Source of the DNA: JAJDNS01 sp963578825
GTDB taxonomy: Bacteria > Acidobacteriota > Vicinamibacteria > Fen-336
Assembly (NCBI GenBank): GCA_963578825.1
Contig: CAUZDW010000019.1
Location: 6,279-70,278 of the forward strand
Direction: 5' to 3'
Length of the DNA: 64,000 nucleotides
The position numbers were made by a program, and so were the translations under genes. Below are positions 54,701-63,959 of this stretch, one piece after another. The notes under the pieces were generated by a model. It made no database searches, was not told where the DNA came from, and saw only the letters and a program-made list of their open reading frames with translations. How positions within the stretch are numbered: position 1 is the stretch's first letter; every line of letters begins with the position of its first letter.

Positions 54701-55109
54701 CGCTCTTCTACTCTATACCGCGCGCAAGCGCGCCCCGCCTGCCTCGGTTCGGGGCGGGGAGGTGGGCGATCGAGGTCGCTGCCGCGTCTGGCGAGTGTCT
54801 TTCTCGGCTGGCAGCGATTGGCCGTATCTCGGAGGCATCGGGATCCCCACCTGGGGGTGACCGGAATCTGGCTCCCCGCCTCTCTCCGGGCAGTCACTTC
54901 GCTTCAGGAATCTGAGACGGCGGCACCAGGTTGTCGGCTGCTCTTCCGGGCATGCGGCTTGCTCAATACGGAGGGCATCGAATGTCGCGGGGCACTGGCG
55001 AATCTACCGGAGTCTGCTAGCAAAGTGAGTCTCGTGCTGGAAGCCGGGTCTGCGATGCCCACACGGGGCCCCTGGCCGCCTGCGACCCGATCGCGCCGCG
55101 GTGACGCCC
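54701..55109. other. 409-bp stretch, no intact gene seen
   Basis: Between the AI-2E gene and the acyltransferase remnant. It holds the AI-2E promoter area and decayed sequence beyond the remnant. I see no convincing gene, RNA or repeat. Confidence 0.45.
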
Positions 55110-55645
55110 GGTCCCGACCACGCATCAATCAGATGCACCCTGAACAGGGCGTCCGAGAAGCGACGGACCCTCCACATGCCGTCGTTCACCACGACATTAG
55201 ATCGGAGCCCGGCCTTCGCGAAGCATGACCTCGAGACCAGCGGTGCGAAACGGACCCACCGAACCATCGCGAGTGCGGCACCCCGCTCGAGTAGCGAGCC
55301 CGCGTCACGAAGGCCGGCACTCGCGGCCGGGCCAGCAACGTCACCTGCAGGATGTCGAAGAAGGACTGGTGGTTCGCTACGACCAACACCGGAGAGGCTG
55401 TAGGGAGGCTTCCCTGCCTCCGGAAGCGCGCGCCGCCCAGCCGGAGAAGCGCCGCCGTCCCACCCAGGAGCATCTTCAATCTGTGCGGTGACCAGAAGAG
55501 AGCGAGACCGGGGAAACAACCACGCAGCGGAGATGACGATCAGGCGCAAGAAGGGGTTTGTCATGAGCCACAGCAGCCCCACCCGGAGAACGCTCAGCAA
55601 GCTTCGGCTGGCCCTGAAAAACTCCACGTCGAGGATCGATTCCAC
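55110..55645 (-). pseudogene. PlsC-like acyltransferase remnant with frameshifts and an internal deletion
   Basis: Read on the minus strand. A first piece has VESILDVEFFRASRSLLSVLR and a membrane helix LRLIVISAAWLF. After a frameshift near 55485 comes LKMLLGGTAALLRLGG and the catalytic motif NHQSFFD. Then FVTRARYSSGVPHSR jumps straight to RDGSVGPFRTAGLEVMLREG, so the middle with the usual FPEG site is gone. A second frameshift near 55195-55201 leads to VVVNDGMWRVRRFSDALF and VHLID. No single frame encodes it. Non-functional as written. It lies 3' of pgi on the same strand. Confidence 0.7.
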
Positions 55646-55697
55646 TACCTCGGGAGCCAAGGCGCCGGAAGGGCGGGCGGTCGCCTCGACTGCTGAC

Positions 55698-57296
55698 TCA
55701 GCCGTCACCGGCCTGCCTGTAGACGGCATCGAAGGGGCTCGATCCCCGGAGGCGCACCACCCCGCGGCCGGTGTTCGCGCTGAGGCGCTCGAGGATGTGG
55801 AAAGCCGTCTCCACGTCGTCCGGAGCGCCGGCGGCGGCGGCCAGCTCCTCGCAGGTGGCGCCCGCGGCGCCTTTTTCTTCGAGAGCCGCCAGCACGCCCT
55901 TCTGCAGGTCGAGGACCCCGGCAGCCGCCTTCTTGCCCGCCTCGACACCCGGCTGGTGGTAGGCATTGATGTTGACGAGGTGGGCGTACAGGCCGACGGC
56001 CCGCTCGTAGAGCGCGATGAGCATCCCCAGGCTCCGGGGCGACACGTCTGGGATCTGGAGGGTGAGGGACTGGCGACCGCTCTCGAAGAGGGCCCGGCGG
56101 GTGCCGAGCAGAAGGCCGTCCAGAAAGTCTCCGCTGGTGGCCCCGGGAGCCACCTCGATGCCCGCTTCGTCCCGGTCGTGCAGGACGCGGACGAACGTGG
56201 CGAAGAAGTCCGCGGTGCCGTCCCTGAGCTGCTGCACGAACGCGTGCTGATCGGTGGAGCCCTTGTTGCCGTACACGGTGAGGCCCTGATGGACGACGCG
56301 GCCGTCCAGGTCCTTCTCCTTGCCGATGGACTCCATGACCAGCTGCTGGAGATAGCGGCTGAAGAGCAGCAGGCGGTCCCGGTAGGGCAACACCACCATG
56401 GCCTTCGAGCCCCGGCCCTGGCCGGCGGCGTGCCAGGCGAAGGCGAGAAGCGCCGCGGGATTCCGCCGCGTCTCGTGACGGCGGGTGGCCACGTCCATGG
56501 CTTTCGCACCCTCGAGGAACGCTTCGATGTCGATCCCCTGCAGCGCCGCCGGGAGCAGCCCCATCGCGCTCGTCTCCGAGGTGCGTCCTCCCACCCAGTC
56601 CCACATGGGAAAGCGTTCGAGGAAGCCCGTCTGCCGGGCGTGCTCGTCGAGGGCGCTGCCCTCTCCCGTGATCGCCACGGCCTGAGGACCGAAGTCCAGG
56701 CCTTGGGAGCGGAAGGCGGCCGTGGCCTCGAGCATGCCGTTGCGCGTCTCCGGAGTGCCCCCGGATTTCGAGATCACGATGGCCAGAGTCTCGCGGAGGG
56801 CCTCCCCGAGCCCGCCGAGAACGCGGTCGGTGCCGTCGGGGTCGGTGTTGTCGAGGAAATGGGGCGCGAGGCGATCCCCGGTCCCGCCCAGAGCATCGGC
56901 CACGAGCTGCGGGCCGAGAGCCGAGCCGCCGATTCCGATGACGAGCAAGTGTGAGAAGCGATCGGCACCGGGGGGATTGACTCCCCCGTCGTGCACCCGG
57001 GCCGCGAAGCCCCTGACCCTCGTCACCGTTTTGCGGATGGCCTGGGTGATCTCGTCGCTCGGCGCAAGCTCGGGGGCGCGAAGCCAGTAGTGGCCCACCA
57101 TCCGTTGCTCGTCGGGGTTGGCGATGGCCCCGGCCTCGAGATCGTCCATGGCCCCGTAGGCCTTCTGGAGTGCGCTCTCCAGGGCCTCGAGGTCGCCAGG
57201 CGAGACACCCATGCGGCTGAGGTCCAGCCGCACCCCGAGGTCGGGATCGTCGAACAGCAGTGCCTTGTAGCTCTCCCAGAGCTCGCGTGGGGTCAT
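55698..57296 (-). CDS. pgi: glucose-6-phosphate isomerase
   Basis: 532 aa. LLVIGIGGSALGPQLVADAL and NTDPDGTDRVL for sugar-phosphate binding; ISKSGGTPETRNGM; GNKGSTDQHAFVQQLRDG near the catalytic Glu/His region. Interconverts glucose 6-phosphate and fructose 6-phosphate in glycolysis and gluconeogenesis. Length close to the bacterial family. Divergent from the S41 protease gene over about 117 bases. Confidence 0.94.
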   Translation of the reverse strand: MTPRELWESYKALLFDDPDLGVRLDLSRMGVSPGDLEALESALQKAYGAMDDLEAGAIANPDEQRMVGHYWLRAPELAPSDEITQAIRKTVTRVRGFAARVHDGGVNPPGADRFSHLLVIGIGGSALGPQLVADALGGTGDRLAPHFLDNTDPDGTDRVLGGLGEALRETLAIVISKSGGTPETRNGMLEATAAFRSQGLDFGPQAVAITGEGSALDEHARQTGFLERFPMWDWVGGRTSETSAMGLLPAALQGIDIEAFLEGAKAMDVATRRHETRRNPAALLAFAWHAAGQGRGSKAMVVLPYRDRLLLFSRYLQQLVMESIGKEKDLDGRVVHQGLTVYGNKGSTDQHAFVQQLRDGTADFFATFVRVLHDRDEAGIEVAPGATSGDFLDGLLLGTRRALFESGRQSLTLQIPDVSPRSLGMLIALYERAVGLYAHLVNINAYHQPGVEAGKKAAAGVLDLQKGVLAALEEKGAAGATCEELAAAAGAPDDVETAFHILERLSANTGRGVVRLRGSSPFDAVYRQAGDG

Positions 57297-57413
57297 GAGG
57301 CCTCCTGGCTCAGTGCGGCGGCCAGCATTCTACTGTTGCGGCGGCACATTCGTTCACATCGCCACACAGCGGGTGATGGCGAGTCTGTGCTACGTTCGAC
57401 GAGGAGGATCAAC

Positions 57414-58751
57414 GTGAGCCGACGTCGTTTCACCCTGCCGATCACCCTCGCCGTGCTGATGGCCCTCGCAGGCTGTGGTGGTGGGAGCCCCTCCACCCCG
57501 ACGGAGTCGACGACTTCGACCGCCACCGATCAGTGCTCCACTCTCGGTCAGGTCGAATTCGTGCGCACGACGCTTCAGGACATCTACCTCTGGTACATGC
57601 AGCTCCCCGACCCCGATCCGGCGGGCTTCAACTCGCCAGAGGCCTACCTCGACGCCGTGCGGTACCGCCCCATCGACACGTCCTACAGCTACATCGCGTC
57701 GAAGGCCGCCAGCGACGCCTTCTTCTCCGACAGCCAGCTCATCGGCATCGGGGTCTCCTACCGGCAGACCGCCGCCTCCGAGCTCCGTGTCGCGCAGACC
57801 TTCCCCGGGAGCCCGGCCGCCGATGCCGGCATGACCCGCAGCGACTACATCCTGGCGATCAACGGCACCTCGGTGGCGCAGCTGTTGTCCACAGGCGGAG
57901 TCTCCGCGGCCTTCGGCCCCGACCAGGAGGGAGTACAGGTCACCATGAGGTGGCGTGCCCCCGGGGGCCCGGAGCTCGAGGCCACCCTCGTCAAGCGGAA
58001 GGTGACCATCCCCACCGTGTCGGCGACGGCCGTCTTCGACGTGGGCGGGATGCGGGTCGGCTACATCTTCTTTCGAAACTTCGTGACGCCCTCGGTCGAG
58101 GCGCTCAACACGGCCTTCGACCAGCTGCTGGCGGAGGGCGCCACGGATCTCGTGCTCGATCTCCGCTACAACGGCGGAGGGTTCGTGAGCGTGGCGCAGC
58201 ACCTGGGGAGCCTGATCGGCGGACGGAGCACATCAGGTGAGGTCCTCGTCAACTTCCGGCACAACGACAAGAATACGGACCGGAACGAGGCCGTTCTCCT
58301 CGAGGACAAGCCAAACGCCCTGGAGGTTCCCCGCCTCGTGGTCATCACCACCGGCGGCTCGGCCTCGGCGAGCGAGCTGATCATCAACGGTCTGCGTCCC
58401 TTCATGAACGTGACCGTGGTGGGCTCGCGGACGTTCGGAAAACCCGTGGGACAGTACAACTTCGACTTCTGCGAGAAGGTGCTCTTCCCGGTGGTATTCG
58501 TCGGCGAGAACGCGGCGGGAGAAGGGGACTACTTCGACGGCATCCCGGCCGACTGCGCGGCGCCGGACGACCTGGACCACGCCATCGCCGACACGAGAGA
58601 AGCATCGCTGGCCGAGGCTCTCTCCTTCCTGAGAACCGGACGCTGCAGCGGCAACGCCTCAGCCGAAGCCGAAGTTCAGGCCAGGCGACGTACTGTGGTG
58701 CCCCGACCGTACGAAGGCGACCCCTGGCGGCAACTGCTCGGCGCAAACTGA
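57414..58751 (+). CDS. S41 (C-terminal processing) peptidase, lipoprotein
   Basis: 445 aa. GTG start after GAGGAGGATC gives a signal with lipobox ALAGC. A PDZ-like domain (VAQTFPGSPAADAGMTRSD; LAINGTSV) precedes the tail-protease fold. Catalytic Ser in GGSASASELIINGL, Lys in TFGKPVGQ, and the oxyanion-side LRYNGGGFVS. All residues intact. Probably a periplasmic CtpA-like protease; the target is unknown. Confidence 0.9.
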   Translation: MSRRRFTLPITLAVLMALAGCGGGSPSTPTESTTSTATDQCSTLGQVEFVRTTLQDIYLWYMQLPDPDPAGFNSPEAYLDAVRYRPIDTSYSYIASKAASDAFFSDSQLIGIGVSYRQTAASELRVAQTFPGSPAADAGMTRSDYILAINGTSVAQLLSTGGVSAAFGPDQEGVQVTMRWRAPGGPELEATLVKRKVTIPTVSATAVFDVGGMRVGYIFFRNFVTPSVEALNTAFDQLLAEGATDLVLDLRYNGGGFVSVAQHLGSLIGGRSTSGEVLVNFRHNDKNTDRNEAVLLEDKPNALEVPRLVVITTGGSASASELIINGLRPFMNVTVVGSRTFGKPVGQYNFDFCEKVLFPVVFVGENAAGEGDYFDGIPADCAAPDDLDHAIADTREASLAEALSFLRTGRCSGNASAEAEVQARRRTVVPRPYEGDPWRQLLGAN

Positions 58752-58786
58752 TCACCGGGGCTTCCCCCGGCGGTGGTGCCTCCCGC

Positions 58787-61117
58787 CTATCGCTCCAGCT
58801 CGGCCACGAGCTGGCGGGCGGCCGGGTTGTCCGGTGAGAGCTCCACGAGCCTGCGGGCCCAGGAATGGGCCTCGTCCAATGCTCCACGATCGCGGTTGAG
58901 GGTCACGAGCGCCACCAGCACGGCGCGGACCGAGGGGCTCCGCTCGTGGGCCCGGCGAAGGACGCGGAGCGCCTCCTCGGTCCTTCCTGTCGAGTGCAGA
59001 CCGATGGCATGGACGTACGCGAGCTGCGCGTCGTCGGGAGCCAGCTCCGCCGCCCGGGCCAGCGCTTCGAGGGCCTCGTCGAGGCGCTTCTGCCGAACCA
59101 GGAGGAGTCCCAGGGCGTGGTGCAGGGCGGGGCTGTCCGGGTTCCCCTCGAGCCCCTTTCGGAGGACGATCTCACCCTCGTCGTCGCGCCCCTGTTGCCG
59201 GAGCAGGTCGGCCAGGTTCGCATGGGCCGGAAGGAACCAGGGACCCACCCGTAGCGCCGCCTCATACGCTCGCCGCGCCGCCTCGAGGTCCCCCTGCTTG
59301 ACCCGCATCAGCCCGACGTTGACGTGGGCCTCTGGTCGTTCCGCGTTGGCACGCTGCGCCTGGAAGAACTCGTCGAGGGCTCCATCGAAGGCCACGCGTT
59401 GGGACACGGTCATCCCCTCGGAGGCAACGTCCGCCAGGGGCACCACAGACTCGATCCGCACCGCACGGACCGGGTCGGTCAGGAGCACCCCGCCGACGCG
59501 GAGTCGGGCCCGGGGCTCGAGCCCGTCCAGAGCGGAGGCGGCCGCCAGTCGCACCAGCGGGTCGGGATCCTTCACCGCCGCCTCGATGGCCCGACGCGAG
59601 ACCGGGCCCATGAAGCCGGGAAGGAGCGAGACCGCCGTGCCCCGGACGACGCCGGGCTGGTCGTCGTCGGCTGCGAGGGCGGCGAGGGCGTCCTCGGCCC
59701 CGGCCTGGAGAGTGCGGCCGGCGTGAAGGGTCTCGCCGTAGTGTGGCTTCGTCCAATGGCCCTCGGGGTACCACCGCTCCACGGCCCTGGCGGCCCACCG
59801 CGCTGAGCGGTCGGTGTGACAGTCATTGCACGTGTTGGGGGTCCCGAGGGTCACAGTGAGGTCCGGGCGCGGCGCGCGGAACGAGTGGTCGTGGCGCGGG
59901 TCCACGACCATGTACGTCTTCGTGCGCATGTGACAGGCCACGCACGACCCGCCCTCCCCCTCCGGGTCGTGGAAGTGGTGCTCACGAGCCGCGAAGCGCT
60001 CGGGCTGGTGGCATGACGCGCACGTGGCATTCCCGGGGATCCTCAGCTTCGCGGAGTGGGGGTCGTGGCAGTCGGAGCACGTGACGCCCACCGCGTACAT
60101 CCTGCTCTGGAGAAACGAGGCCCACGTGTACACCTCGTCCAGCTTCTGCCCATCGGCGTAGTACAGGCCCTCGTCGAGAAGGGTGGGATGGTGTGTCTGA
60201 GCGAGGGACTGGCCCGGCAGGTAGTCCTCGGTGAGCAGGCCGCGCCGGGCGTGGCAGCGCGCGCACATCTCGACCTCCACCCGCAGTCCCTCTGACGCCT
60301 CAGTCGGGGCGGCGATACCCCGCTCCATGTCCATCTCCCAGGGGCGGTTGCGGCGCTCGTCGAAGCGGACCACGAGACCCGGATCGCCTTCGGGCTCGAG
60401 CCCTGCGGCCTCCGCGTCCGCCGCCCAGGCCACGTGGCGCGACGCAGGACCGTGGCACGCCTCGCAGGCCACGTTGATCTCGGAGAAGGTCGTCCCGAAC
60501 CGGTCCTCGGGCCAGAGGTAGTTCTTGCGGAGGTTCGTGGAGTGGCACTCGGCGCACTGAGAGTCCCAGCTCTGCGAGAGCTTCGTCCAGTGAAGGACGT
60601 CGAGATGGTCCACCCCCTCCTCCGGGTACAGGTGGAACCACCGCTGTCCCCCCTCTTCGGCGGGGCGGCTGTCCCAGGCCACGCCCAGGGTCTGATAGCG
60701 TCCGTCGGGGAGCCCGATCAGATACTGCTGCAGGGGCGTAAACCCGAAGACGTAATCGATCTCGTAGTCGGTGAGCGCCCCGTCGGGGCCGTCGGTGGTG
60801 ACAAAAAAGCCCTCATCCTGCCGAAAGAAGCGCGACGTGACGCCGGCGTAGGTGAACCGCGTGTCCTGGAAGTCGCCGAGGACCGACGATCCGGTCGCCG
60901 GCTGCATCGCCAGGTCGTGGTGCGACCCGCGCCACAGCTCGTACTCTGCCTCGTGGCACCCGGAGCAACCCTCGACCCCCACGTAGGACGGGGGCGCGGC
61001 GGCCATGGAGGGAGCCGACCCGCCGGGACCGGGAAGCCACCAGACGACCGCGGCGACCACTCCCCCGGCCGCCAGCCCGAGCAGGGCAAGGGCGCGGCGC
61101 TGGGACCCGGGCGTCAC
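58787..61117 (-). CDS. octaheme c-type cytochrome with HEAT and TPR repeats
   Basis: 776 aa from the GTG at 61117, which overlaps the upstream stop in GTGA. One N-terminal helix (RALALLGLAAGGVVAAVVWW) then eight CxxCH sites: CSGCH, CAECH, CEACH, CARCH, CSDCH, CASCH, CVACH, CNDCH. Next come HEAT-type helices (AAVKDPDPLVRLAAASALDG) and TPR repeats (GDLEAARRAYEAALRVGPW; QKRLDEALEALARAAELAP). Periplasmic, membrane-tethered; likely electron transfer with a protein-binding tail. Substrate unknown. Confidence 0.9.
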   Translation of the reverse strand: MTPGSQRRALALLGLAAGGVVAAVVWWLPGPGGSAPSMAAAPPSYVGVEGCSGCHEAEYELWRGSHHDLAMQPATGSSVLGDFQDTRFTYAGVTSRFFRQDEGFFVTTDGPDGALTDYEIDYVFGFTPLQQYLIGLPDGRYQTLGVAWDSRPAEEGGQRWFHLYPEEGVDHLDVLHWTKLSQSWDSQCAECHSTNLRKNYLWPEDRFGTTFSEINVACEACHGPASRHVAWAADAEAAGLEPEGDPGLVVRFDERRNRPWEMDMERGIAAPTEASEGLRVEVEMCARCHARRGLLTEDYLPGQSLAQTHHPTLLDEGLYYADGQKLDEVYTWASFLQSRMYAVGVTCSDCHDPHSAKLRIPGNATCASCHQPERFAAREHHFHDPEGEGGSCVACHMRTKTYMVVDPRHDHSFRAPRPDLTVTLGTPNTCNDCHTDRSARWAARAVERWYPEGHWTKPHYGETLHAGRTLQAGAEDALAALAADDDQPGVVRGTAVSLLPGFMGPVSRRAIEAAVKDPDPLVRLAAASALDGLEPRARLRVGGVLLTDPVRAVRIESVVPLADVASEGMTVSQRVAFDGALDEFFQAQRANAERPEAHVNVGLMRVKQGDLEAARRAYEAALRVGPWFLPAHANLADLLRQQGRDDEGEIVLRKGLEGNPDSPALHHALGLLLVRQKRLDEALEALARAAELAPDDAQLAYVHAIGLHSTGRTEEALRVLRRAHERSPSVRAVLVALVTLNRDRGALDEAHSWARRLVELSPDNPAARQLVAELER

Positions 61118-61551
61118 GGAACGAGGGGGATCTGCCGGGCCAGGTCTGCGGCCACGATGGCCTGGAACTTGTTCTCCAACTGGAAGTATCGGACCAGCAG
61201 ACGCGGCGGCAAGACAGACGTCATGCGCTTCACCCACCGCCGGGTGAGCTTCAAGCGGTCTTCGTCGATCTGGAGGGCCTGGTCGAGCATGGTCCGCGCC
61301 CTTTCGCCCGACAGGCTCGCGTACTCCGCGGAGTAGGCGGCCACCAGCCGATCCTCTCGTCCATCGATCTTCTTGAGCTGCTTCTGGAACGCGTCGGCAT
61401 CCTTGTCGGAGAGCGGCAGGCTGCCCGCGACGATCATGCGTTTCTGCTGGTCGACGACCTCGCGGCTCAGCTCCAGGCTCTGCGCGACGTCCTGTGTCGC
61501 CACGGGAGACGCGGCCAGGGCAAGGGTGATCGTCAGAGTTGCTGCTTTCAT
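61114..61551 (-). CDS. exported helical protein upstream of the octaheme cytochrome
   Basis: 145 aa with a signal peptide (AATLTITLALAASPVATQ). Helical rest with LSREVVDQQKRMIVAGSLP and LTRRWVKRMTSVLPPRLLVR, ending FQAIVAADLARQIPLV. Size and layout resemble small periplasmic helical proteins near cytochromes, but no family was identified. Translationally coupled to the cytochrome (GTGA). Confidence 0.7.
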   Translation of the reverse strand: MKAATLTITLALAASPVATQDVAQSLELSREVVDQQKRMIVAGSLPLSDKDADAFQKQLKKIDGREDRLVAAYSAEYASLSGERARTMLDQALQIDEDRLKLTRRWVKRMTSVLPPRLLVRYFQLENKFQAIVAADLARQIPLVP

Positions 61552-61589
61552 GCTCCTCCTCAGAGAGCGCGGGCGCGCCGGACCAGCGC

Positions 61590-62039
61590 TCAGCGCTTGA
61601 TCATGCGGATCTCGGTGCCGCCTCGTTCGATCGAGACCTCGTCCATCAGCTCGTTGATGAGGTAGATCCCGCGCCCGCCCTCCGCGTAGACGTTCTTCCC
61701 CACCACCGGGTTGAGCAGCTTCCGGGGATCGAATCCCGGGCCGGGATCCCGCACCACGATCAACCTCCCCCGTTCGTCGTCACAGGCCACGCACACCTGG
61801 ACCTTCTTGTGGGGGTCCCGGGCACACCCGTGGCGGATCGCGTTGGCCAGGGCCTCTCGGAGCGAGGTCTCGATCTCGAACTCCTTGCCCTCCGCACACC
61901 CCATCCGCTTCGTAAGACCAAGCACCCGTTCGACCGCGGGTGATATCGCCTGGACATCACCCGGGATCTCGAGGGTGAGGCGAGGCTCGAGCCGCTCGCC
62001 GTCGAATTCGACACAAGGCTTCGGCTCTTCCTGACTCAT
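61590..62039 (-). CDS. RsbW-like HATPase (anti-sigma/serine-kinase type)
   Basis: 149 aa from ATG 62039 (MSQEEPKPCVEF). GHKL ATP-binding motifs: EALANAIRHGCARD (N box), RDPGPGFDP (G1), GGRGIYLINELMD (G2). Typical of anti-sigma factor or SpoIIAB/RsbW kinases. No anti-anti-sigma or sigma gene is adjacent, so its partner lies elsewhere. Confidence 0.88.
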   Translation of the reverse strand: MSQEEPKPCVEFDGERLEPRLTLEIPGDVQAISPAVERVLGLTKRMGCAEGKEFEIETSLREALANAIRHGCARDPHKKVQVCVACDDERGRLIVVRDPGPGFDPRKLLNPVVGKNVYAEGGRGIYLINELMDEVSIERGGTEIRMIKR

Positions 62040-62112
62040 GACGGGGCGCTCGTCCGCATTATCCACTATCTCTCTGCTGGGAGGCGTGACATGCTCCCTG
62101 CGCCGGGCGTGT

Positions 62113-63159
62113 TCACTCTTCGGGTCCCGCCCACACCAGCGCCTCGAACTCCGGCGTGGTCGCGGCCGAGTACGTCCCGCCTTCGACCCGTGCCACCAGC
62201 CGAATCGCCAGCCTCTCCCGGGTCGCAAACCTCCAGGCGGGCTCGGGCCCCATCACCAGGAATGCCGTGGCGAGGGCGTCTGCCCACACCGCCTCCTTGT
62301 GCACCACCGTGACCGAGGTCAGCTCGTGGGCCACCGGCTCCCCGGTCCGTGGATCGATGAGGTGGCTCCGTCGACGGCCCGCCTCGTCGATGTAGGCATT
62401 GCGGTAGTCCCCTGAGGTGGCGACGGCCATGTCCGCGAGGGCCAGCACCAGGAGATGCTCGCGATCCCGCCCCGGGGACTCCACTGCCACACGCCAGAGC
62501 GTTCCATCGGCCCTCCGGCCACGCGCCACCACCTCACCGCCGATGTCCACGATTAAGTCATGGTGGCCGAGGGCCTCGATCGCCGCGGCAATCCGGTCGG
62601 CCGCCCAGCCCGGTGCCAGGGCCGAAAGGTCGCACCACACGTCCGCTCGTGCCTTGGTGACGCTGGTGCGATCGGAGGCGAGGAGAAGCCGATCGGGCAC
62701 GACCCGGGCTCGAAGCTCGGCGAGGGCCTCCGGGGACGGTGGTTTTGCAGGCAGGCCGGCAGGCCCGAAGCCCCAAGCGTCGACGAGCGGGCCCACCGTG
62801 ACGTCAAACGCCCCGCCCGAGAGCTCACCGACACGGCCGGCGATCTCGAGAAGGGTGACGGTCTCGGCCGACAATGCAAACGGCTCGGAAGCCGGGTGGC
62901 GGTTGAGCCGCGAGATCTCCGACTCTGGATCCCACGTCGACAGGAGGCGATTGGTGAGCTCGAGCACTTCGTCGATTGCCGCCCGGATCGCTTCGCGCCC
63001 GTCATCATCGAGGGGCAGCGTGGCGACGCGCACGGTGTAGCGCGTTCCCATCGTGGGGCCGGTGAACACGATGGTGGTGGCCTGGCCCTGGGCGAGCGCC
63101 CCGGCCGGGTTCGCCAGGAGCATCGGCGTCAAGATCAGGAGAAGAGTACATCGGCGCAA
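62113..63159 (-). CDS. apbE: FAD:protein FMN transferase
   Basis: 348 aa, exported (LLLILTPMLLANPAGALAQ). GPTMGTRYTVRVATLPL, GGAFDVTVGPLVDAWGFG, LIVDIGGEVVARG, HLIDPRTGEPV and DALATAFLVMG are the ApbE signatures with the Asp/Thr metal ligands. It attaches FMN to threonines of periplasmic flavoproteins such as NqrBC or RnfG; no such target is in this window. Confidence 0.93.
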   Translation of the reverse strand: MRRCTLLLILTPMLLANPAGALAQGQATTIVFTGPTMGTRYTVRVATLPLDDDGREAIRAAIDEVLELTNRLLSTWDPESEISRLNRHPASEPFALSAETVTLLEIAGRVGELSGGAFDVTVGPLVDAWGFGPAGLPAKPPSPEALAELRARVVPDRLLLASDRTSVTKARADVWCDLSALAPGWAADRIAAAIEALGHHDLIVDIGGEVVARGRRADGTLWRVAVESPGRDREHLLVLALADMAVATSGDYRNAYIDEAGRRRSHLIDPRTGEPVAHELTSVTVVHKEAVWADALATAFLVMGPEPAWRFATRERLAIRLVARVEGGTYSAATTPEFEALVWAGPEE

Positions 63160-63281
63160 AGCGAGGCGAGTCTATCGAAAAAGACTCTCGGCTGCTCGCC
63201 TGCCGGGGCGAGTCCGCTGCGGCTCCACACCACCGCGGTCTGCTAGACTTCGCGAGCGTCCGCCTGACCAGGGAGACCCCC

Positions 63282-63580
63282 GTGCGCGAAGCCCTCGAGC
63301 CCCTCCTTCCAACCTGCACCAGCAATCTGATCAGCCTGATCGGAACCGGAATTACGACCGCCTCATCCTCATCCCGACCGCTGTGTGGCGAGCGCGGGCG
63401 AAACGCCGAGCCAACATCGGTCATCCCGACATGAGCAGCGAGGTCGGCTGCTTCCGCTGCCACGGCGGAGAGCACGTGAGCGATGAGGGCGAGATGATCT
63501 CGATGGACTGCACGACCTGCCACTCGATCCTGGCTCAGGACGAGGAGGATCCCGGGATCCTGAGGACGCTCCTCGACTGA
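63282..63580 (+). pseudogene. NapC/NirT-like cytochrome remnant with internal deletions
   Basis: The frame from GTG 63282 gives a start like the NapC family: LEPLLPTCTSNLISLIGTG and ITTASS. It then breaks off. In another frame come LILIPTAVWRARAKRR, like the end of the second helix region, and the C-terminal GCFRCHGGEHVSDEGEM, MDCTTCHSILAQDEEDPGIL with two CxxCH hemes. Most of the multiheme middle is missing and the parts are in two frames. It is divergent from apbE. Non-functional as written. Confidence 0.68.
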
Positions 63581-63654
63581 CGACACTTGCCTGCTTGCAG
63601 ATGATGATCGATCATCGAGGGGACAACGTCCCATCCGTTCAACCAGGAGGTGCC

Positions 63655-63864
63655 ATGGCCAAGGCCAGAAGGACGACCCACCGCAGCCGCGCGGGTAAGA
63701 AGCTGTACGCGGTCCGCGACAAGAGCGGCCGGTTCAAGGACATCCAGACCTACGAGCGCTCGCACCGCGCGGAGCTCGCCAAGAAGTCGAAGGCGGAGAT
63801 AGCGGCCGCAAAGAAGAAGGCTGCAAAAAAGAAGACCGTGAAGAAGGCCGCGAAGAAGCGCTAG
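63655..63864 (+). CDS. Lys-rich histone-like small protein
   Basis: 69 aa: AKARRTTHRSRAGKKLYAVR, a folded-looking patch DKSGRFKDIQTYERSHRAEL, and a tail AAKKKAAKKKTVKKAAKKR like histone H1 or bacterial HU-tail proteins. Strong ribosome binding site AGGAGG before ATG 63655. Likely binds DNA. Confidence 0.78.
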   Translation: MAKARRTTHRSRAGKKLYAVRDKSGRFKDIQTYERSHRAELAKKSKAEIAAAKKKAAKKKTVKKAAKKR

Positions 63865-63959
63865 CCCGAATACTTCGTCGGTAGGACCCAAAAAGAAAGC
63901 CCCTGGGTGGAGAATGGCTTTGGATAAAGGCCGGACCCCACAAACACAGGAGCTTTCAG

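Noticed and set aside
53366..55228. Plus-strand frame of 620 codons over the AI-2E transporter gene and beyond
   Set aside because: Antisense shadow; rich in His, Asp, Arg and Gln and without membrane helices.
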